Of a DNA stretch of 64,000 nt, positions 59,284-64,000 are shown one piece after another. The stretch covers positions 12,502,262 to 12,566,261 of the forward strand of contig OY755042.1 of assembly GCA_963576565.1 (NCBI GenBank). Reading direction: 5' to 3'. Origin of the DNA: Aspidapion aeneum (lineage: Eukaryota > Arthropoda > Insecta > Coleoptera > Brentidae). Below the pieces are notes generated by a model. It was not told where the DNA came from. It did not search any database and was given only the letters and a program-made list of their open reading frames with translations. Numbering within the stretch: the stretch's first letter is position 1; each line of letters opens with the position of its first letter. The translations under genes and the position numbers were made by a program.

Positions 59284-62152
59284 TGTGGCCTTAAAAAAAT
59301 TAAAAAAAAAAAATGTGGGCGCCAATTTGTGGCCTTAAAAAAAGTTGTGTGACATTTGTGGCAGCTTAAAGACGTCGCCGCCATTTTGTGACACTGAAAC
59401 CCACTGAATAATTAAACAAATATCTGGAAGCAGAACTGTATTTTCCAGCTAGGTAAAACATTGATATGCCCGGTAACTTTTATACAGTGGAGAAGGGGGG
59501 GGTTCAGAAATAAGAAAATTTTAAGTGCGCCACATTATTTAATATCAATGTTTTACAAAGAAGATCTTAAATAAAATACAGTTCAACCCAAACGTTGCAG
59601 CCAAACAATGAAATTCTACTTACTTCCGAGGCTTCCAGAATATTTATGTAATTAAGAATAACCAAAAAAAAATAAACAGAATAAAATTCTAAAAGATTGA
59701 ATTAAGATGACAAAACTAGAAATACTTTACAGGTAGATGGACTCTTTTAACAGGTCATACTGTACCTACATCTGAGTCAGTAGCGTAGGACTCACTTACA
59801 TAAATGATTGTAAAAAAAAATATACTTCCAAAATCGTTCCATCATAGGGGAGATCTAGACCAAATATCCGCTGTCATCATTCCACGTTGGGTAGAATGAG
59901 ACAGACAGCAACCCAGTCCGAGATCCACCCCATGAGGTAAAAATGTGTAACGAAACCGCTAAAAAAAAATATAATCTCATCTCTCTTTTGTCGCTGCAAA
60001 GTTGGTTCATTGGGTTGTACAAATAACACAAATAAAAATTAGTTCATCTTGTTTATTTTAGTGGTAAAATCCGATAAAATTGCCGGAAGCATAAAAAAAA
60101 TAAATGAAATGGATGTAAACAAGGGCCAAAATAGCAAGGCACTTTAAATTTGACAGTAAAATTATCTTAAATAAATGAAAGGAAGGAAAACAAGTCAATG
60201 TAGTAAATATGCCGCAAAACCAGGGTTATGACGTCATACCTTATCTTGCGTTTACAAGAAATGTTGAAACTATACTGTGAAAACTTATATATGAAATATA
60301 TGAAAAGATCACGTCTAAATTATATTAAAAATTTATATATGAGTGAAAAAATTATAGTTAAGGCTTGCTCCTACCTTGGTCCTTGATTATTCTGTGTATG
60401 TTTTATTTTGTAAACCTGGAATTCTGTTGTCCTGTTGTCTCACCACTGCTTTCGGGTCTCCTGCTCTGCTCGCGCCTTCCCTCGTGCTCGCTTAGCACAT
60501 GATGTTAGGCCAGCACTTTGGTCTTAAAAGGGTTGTGGGATTCTTGCCCGAGCGTAAAAAAGGTTGTGGGACACTTGCCCGAGCGTAGAACCCTTTCCCA
60601 GGGTACAACTGGCTACACCTGGCTTCACACCAGCGTCCAGCCCCAAATGTCGGTGGAATGGACGGGCAATGCTCTTCCCCGTACAAAATGGCGTGGGCCG
60701 ACTTAAATTCCCCTCAAAAGGGTGCGAGCGTCACTCCAGATTACGCCTGGACACGACGGACTCACTCCTCACAGCCTCTGGGATATCTCCTACAGTTCGC
60801 TGCAGTGCCAAACCAAAAACAATGGCGATCCCAGAGCCTGTTGTCGACCCAACCAAATTTGTTAGCAAAGAGAGACCAAGCACTTCGTCGAGAATACCAG
60901 AATAATGCAGTGGCCGGAAACCGTTTTGTAAATTTGGTGGGGAGTGGGGACGGTAAAACGCAATAGTACCAACCTAATCTTCCCGGTGAAATTCAAATAA
61001 AGGATGCAAACCTATTTATAAAAAACTTTTCCGCCAAAAATAAATCTCTACATTCAGTGGCAAGCCTGGAAGAAAAACCCGGGGTTTTCAAAGTAACCAA
61101 TACAGCGATAGTCCTATACAGGTATATAGGGGGCAGCACCGACCAAGGGATAGGAAGTACGTAAAACAAACCTTGAGGTGTTGTCGGATCTATTTCCACG
61201 GTTGAAATTTTTATAACAAGGACGTCGAGACACCCTCCATACACATTATTAATATTCGAACACTCAACCAATTCCCATATGAGTAAAGCTATACTGAGCG
61301 CAGAATTTAGTTGCACTCCAGTTACAGTCTTCGTCAAAAGTTTCCTTCGCTCTTTATAAATGTTTTCTCTAATATTCATATGGTTTAACGCCATTTTTGT
61401 AAAACATTTCTACAGTAATAAAGTTGTTTCTGAACCTGAACCCAAAAATACACACTGAACTATTGCTTAAAGGCACAAGAGTGTTCAGATGTTAACTCAC
61501 ACGATTTCGTTTATTCTTTTAGTCTTGGTTTTTATCCCTCGTTTATCTCCCATTTACAACAGTGCATAACTCGTATTTATTTTATCCTTTCCCTATCAAA
61601 TTAATAAAGATATCAAAGTGGCGGAGCCTCGGTTGTTACTGGTCAAACCGTGAACCTAAATATGTTTTCGTGCTATCAGAACTAGCTAATCCGTGAAGAA
61701 TATGGGGTTCGGATTGTCCCAATATCCTCGAGAATAAACGTAAGGGAATGAAATGTTCATCTAAATGTTTCCTTCCTGTTACTGAAACCATTTGTGACGC
61801 GGCAACGCCGCCATTCCCCAGCATAACAGCTGTTTAACTTTATGAACGTCAAGTGAATCACAAAATTCCACAGATAAAAACAAAACAATCAAAATTTTTA
61901 TGTGATTTTTCCCGAAGCCTGTGATCTTAAATTCCAATTACGATGTCCAGATAATGCGATGTGCGTAGTGTCCACAGTAATTCGATGGAATGCCTCCTGT
62001 TAAGGTAACTTCCTAGACCCTATATAACCTCCAAACCTAGCTCTATAAAATACCCTTACTTGTGTACAGAAAGACGAATCAAAGAGCCCTGATTATTTAC
62101 CTAAATAAACAAATATGTAACGTTGTCTTAAACGTAAAAATGACACGTTACA
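59284..62152 (-). repeat. 5' LTR (2869 bp)
   Basis: Second copy of the LTR. On the element strand GGTTATATAGGG (62029-62018) lies about 125 bp from the LTR start and is a plausible TATA box. The same 133-codon frame is at 61394-60993. Differences from the 3' LTR are a few homopolymer lengths and one small change near 60031. Confidence 0.97.
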
Positions 62153-62930
62153 TCCTGATAACGCTTATAGACAAGAATGTTGTATCTCTCCAACTCTTTT
62201 TAAAATATATATCACAGTAGCTCTAAAAAACTGGAAATATAAAGTACACGGCATGAAAATACACACTACAGTTTGCTGACGACGTAGTAATTGTTGCTAA
62301 TGATAAAGAAGACATGGAGTATATGATGAGAAAGTTAACGGAAGAATACCAAAAGTGGAGGTTACCAGTGAACATGGACAAGACACAGTATTTATGTATT
62401 GGAAACGAATCAAGTGATTTAGAACTAGAAGATGGACACAAAATATCTCCATGCAATGAGTATATATACTTTGGTGTCACATTTGATAAGACAGAAACAG
62501 ACTGTAAAGAAATGGATAAAAGAATAGTAAAAGCAAAAAAAGTTATTGGATGTCTTACTATGAACAGTATTTTATGAAGCAGAGAGACAAAAAAAGAATG
62601 TAAGAGTGTAAAAAGAAGATCAATGAGAATATCTAGAACAGATCATATAAGAAATGAGACAATAAACGAAATAATTGGAATCGAGGGAAGCATAATGAAT
62701 GACATCACTAAAAGACAACTGATATGTTACGGCCATGTATAACGAATGAACGACGAAAGATTACCAAAGCAGGTCCTAGAATGGCAACCAATAGGGCGCA
62801 GAAAAAGAGGACGTCGTAAACTGGATTGGCAACAGTCAATCCAAAGATCAATGAGTCAAAAGAACCTGACAGATGATGATTGTCAGGATCGAAAGAGGTG
62901 GGGAATAGGCGTCGGACAACGTATAAAAAT
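62153..62930 (+). pseudogene. LINE-A copy 4, right piece
   Basis: Resumes the RT (ATGTTGTATCTCTCCAACTC, ALKNWKYKVHG) with FADDVV-type box, DKEDMEYMMRKLTEEYQKW, YLCIGNESSDLELEDG and FGVTFDKTETDCKEMDKR. A deletion falls near 62580-62610, then the C-terminus KQVLEWQPIGRRKRGRRKLD and CQDRKRWGIGVGQR. It stops without the AGT tail. Confidence 0.85.
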
Positions 62931-63107
62931 GTCAGAGTGAAATAAATCTCTGTTGCCTACAAAATGCTAAATTTTTTATTATTCATAACTAGGTTTTTTA
63001 GCGTCGATTGTTGAAAACTTTATTTATTAAAAAAATTGTTTTGTAATCCAATTTATTTATTTTAAAGTTGTATGTTATTGTACTGTATGTTATAGTATTG
63101 TATTAAG

Positions 63108-63160
63108 GGAAACAAAGCTGCGGACCAGCTGGCTAGAGACTGCCTGCAATCAAGTAGCGA
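63108..63160 (+). pseudogene. Tiny RNase H fragment of another LINE
   Basis: KGNKAADQLARDCLQ resembles the GN..AD.LA block containing a catalytic Asp of Jockey/I-type RNase H domains. Nothing else of the element is seen. Confidence 0.5.
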
Positions 63161-63389
63161 AAACTAGCATCTTAGGATGGATGTAAATGCTTTTCCTACA
63201 ACCACATTTAAAAATGATGGATTTCACACGATTTGCAACCTCAGGAAACGTTAAGTTTCAATCGTGTGCAGAAATTTTACCGCACATGTAAGAAAAAGTG
63301 TAAAATGATGATGAACTGTCACCATACTTTTCCGCACATTTGTTGCCAAAGTACTTTTTCACACATGTGCGGAATAGCAGTTCATTTGA

Positions 63390-63940
63390 TTTGTGTGAGT
63401 CTCAACTTAGCACAACCACCCCAGAAAAAATTAACATTTTCAAAAACCAATATATGAAATAATTGTCGTAAATTTGTCGTAAAAACAAATTTTTTTTCGC
63501 GCCACCCGTTTTCCTGAAAAGGAGATGTAATGCTAAGTTGAGTCTCAACTACTACCCCAGAAAAAATAAAAATTTTTAAAAACTAATAAATGCATTAATT
63601 GTTGTAAATTTGTCGTGAAAGAACAAAAATTGTCGCGTCATCGGTTTTCCCGGAAACGGGCTGTGAGCAATTTTGAGATTTGTCAGCCATAGCTCAGTGA
63701 TCTTTAAGCTCTTTCACAAAACTTGCGAAGATGTAGGTGATGATGTTAAACCTTTTCGCGCGATTTTAAATGTTTGGTGAACCAATCATTATATGATTAT
63801 ATGAGCCTCAACTTAGCACTACCACCCCTTTTTAAGCAAACGAGTGACGCGACAAATTTTTTTCTTTCACGACAAATTTACGACAACTAATGCAAATATT
63901 GCGAATATTAAATTCTTAAGTGGTAGTGCTAAGTTTATAG
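63390..63940. repeat. Tandem and inverted repeat, about 140-bp unit
   Basis: GAGTCTCAACT, ACCACCCCAGAAAAAAT, TTGT(C/T)GTAAATTTGTCGT and CGGTTTTCC blocks occur directly at about 63396 and 63539. They occur inverted at 63806-63938 (ACGACAAATTTACGACAA, GTGGTAGTGCTAAGTT). Non-coding. Confidence 0.7.
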
Positions 63941-64000
63941 AGGTCAATAAATGAACGCCAGAAAAAAAATTTATTATAGAAATTATCAGTAAAATTTCTA

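Larger units (their letters stand above)
46142..62156 (-). mobile_element. Ty3/gypsy-type LTR retrotransposon, 16.0 kb, TCCT target duplications
   Basis: Element 46146-62152 flanked by TCCT at 46142-46145 and 62153-62156. Order on the minus strand: 5' LTR (62152-59284), tRNA-Lys-type PBS (59280-59266), about 5.3 kb of leader, gag (54009-52195), pol by -1 frameshift (to 49055), PPT (49030-49017), 3' LTR (49016-46146). Pol order PR-RT-RH-IN places it in Ty3/gypsy. There is no env frame between pol and the PPT. LTRs are nearly identical, so insertion is recent. The host site is a LINE-A copy. Confidence 0.97.

Noticed and set aside
1..64000. CRISPR array, operon, phage or bacterial transfer
   Set aside because: No regularly spaced direct repeats with unique spacers, no clustered bacterial-type genes, and codon and intron structure are eukaryotic.

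Overview
This window is nuclear DNA of an insect, probably from a large repeat-rich genome and possibly a beetle. That reading is an inference: the DNA is AT-rich, intron-containing and packed with insect-type non-LTR, hAT, Tc1/mariner, THAP/YqaJ-like and Ty3 elements. There is no operon structure, no bacterial gene and no CRISPR array. Most open frames of 60-130 codons are chance frames or pieces of transposons.

Host genes. The main host gene lies on the minus strand from 32676 to 6738. It is a six-exon cytosolic sulfotransferase whose exons (172, 82, 187, 121, 230 and 159 bp) join in phase with GT/AG junctions into a 316-residue protein. It carries the SFPKTGTTW, KTHLPW and RNPKD motifs. 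Its 1.8-9.2 kb introns hold most of the mobile DNA of the left half. The last exon of a second sulfotransferase lies at 44254-44404, same strand, with the rest probably beyond the right edge, so this looks like a tandem sulfotransferase cluster. A plus-strand terminal exon of an unidentified gene may lie at 3783-3973.

Layout. 1-4 kb: a three-level nest (inverted-repeat element > hAT with perfect 8-bp duplication > 276-bp MITE), an iterated GTGACGAA-CTGACA motif and the orphan terminal exon. 5-32.7 kb: sulfotransferase gene 1, with LINE pieces, a THAP/YqaJ-type element remnant, a mariner transposase split by a LINE, several long inverted-repeat elements, two opposed deleted hAT copies, a 13-bp-duplication LINE insertion, a satellite, and a LINE broken by both a foldback element and a MITE. 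33-46 kb: more LINE pieces, MITEs, a tRNA-Thr-like sequence split by a hAT MITE, a 75-bp hairpin and the second sulfotransferase exon. 46.1-62.2 kb: a 16-kb Ty3-type LTR retrotransposon on the minus strand with near-identical 2.87-kb LTRs, TCCT duplications, tRNA-Lys-type PBS, PPT, gag and pol, inserted into a LINE. 62.2-64 kb: the other half of that LINE and a satellite-like repeat.

The most notable signals are: the hidden sulfotransferase gene; the retrotransposon's gag-pol arrangement (a correctly phased GGGAAAC slippery site, a lysine where the integrase glutamate should be, a second zinc knuckle lacking its histidine, a 5.3-kb untranslated leader, and a duplicated PBS/U5 edge); and several nested insertions whose order can be read from target duplications.
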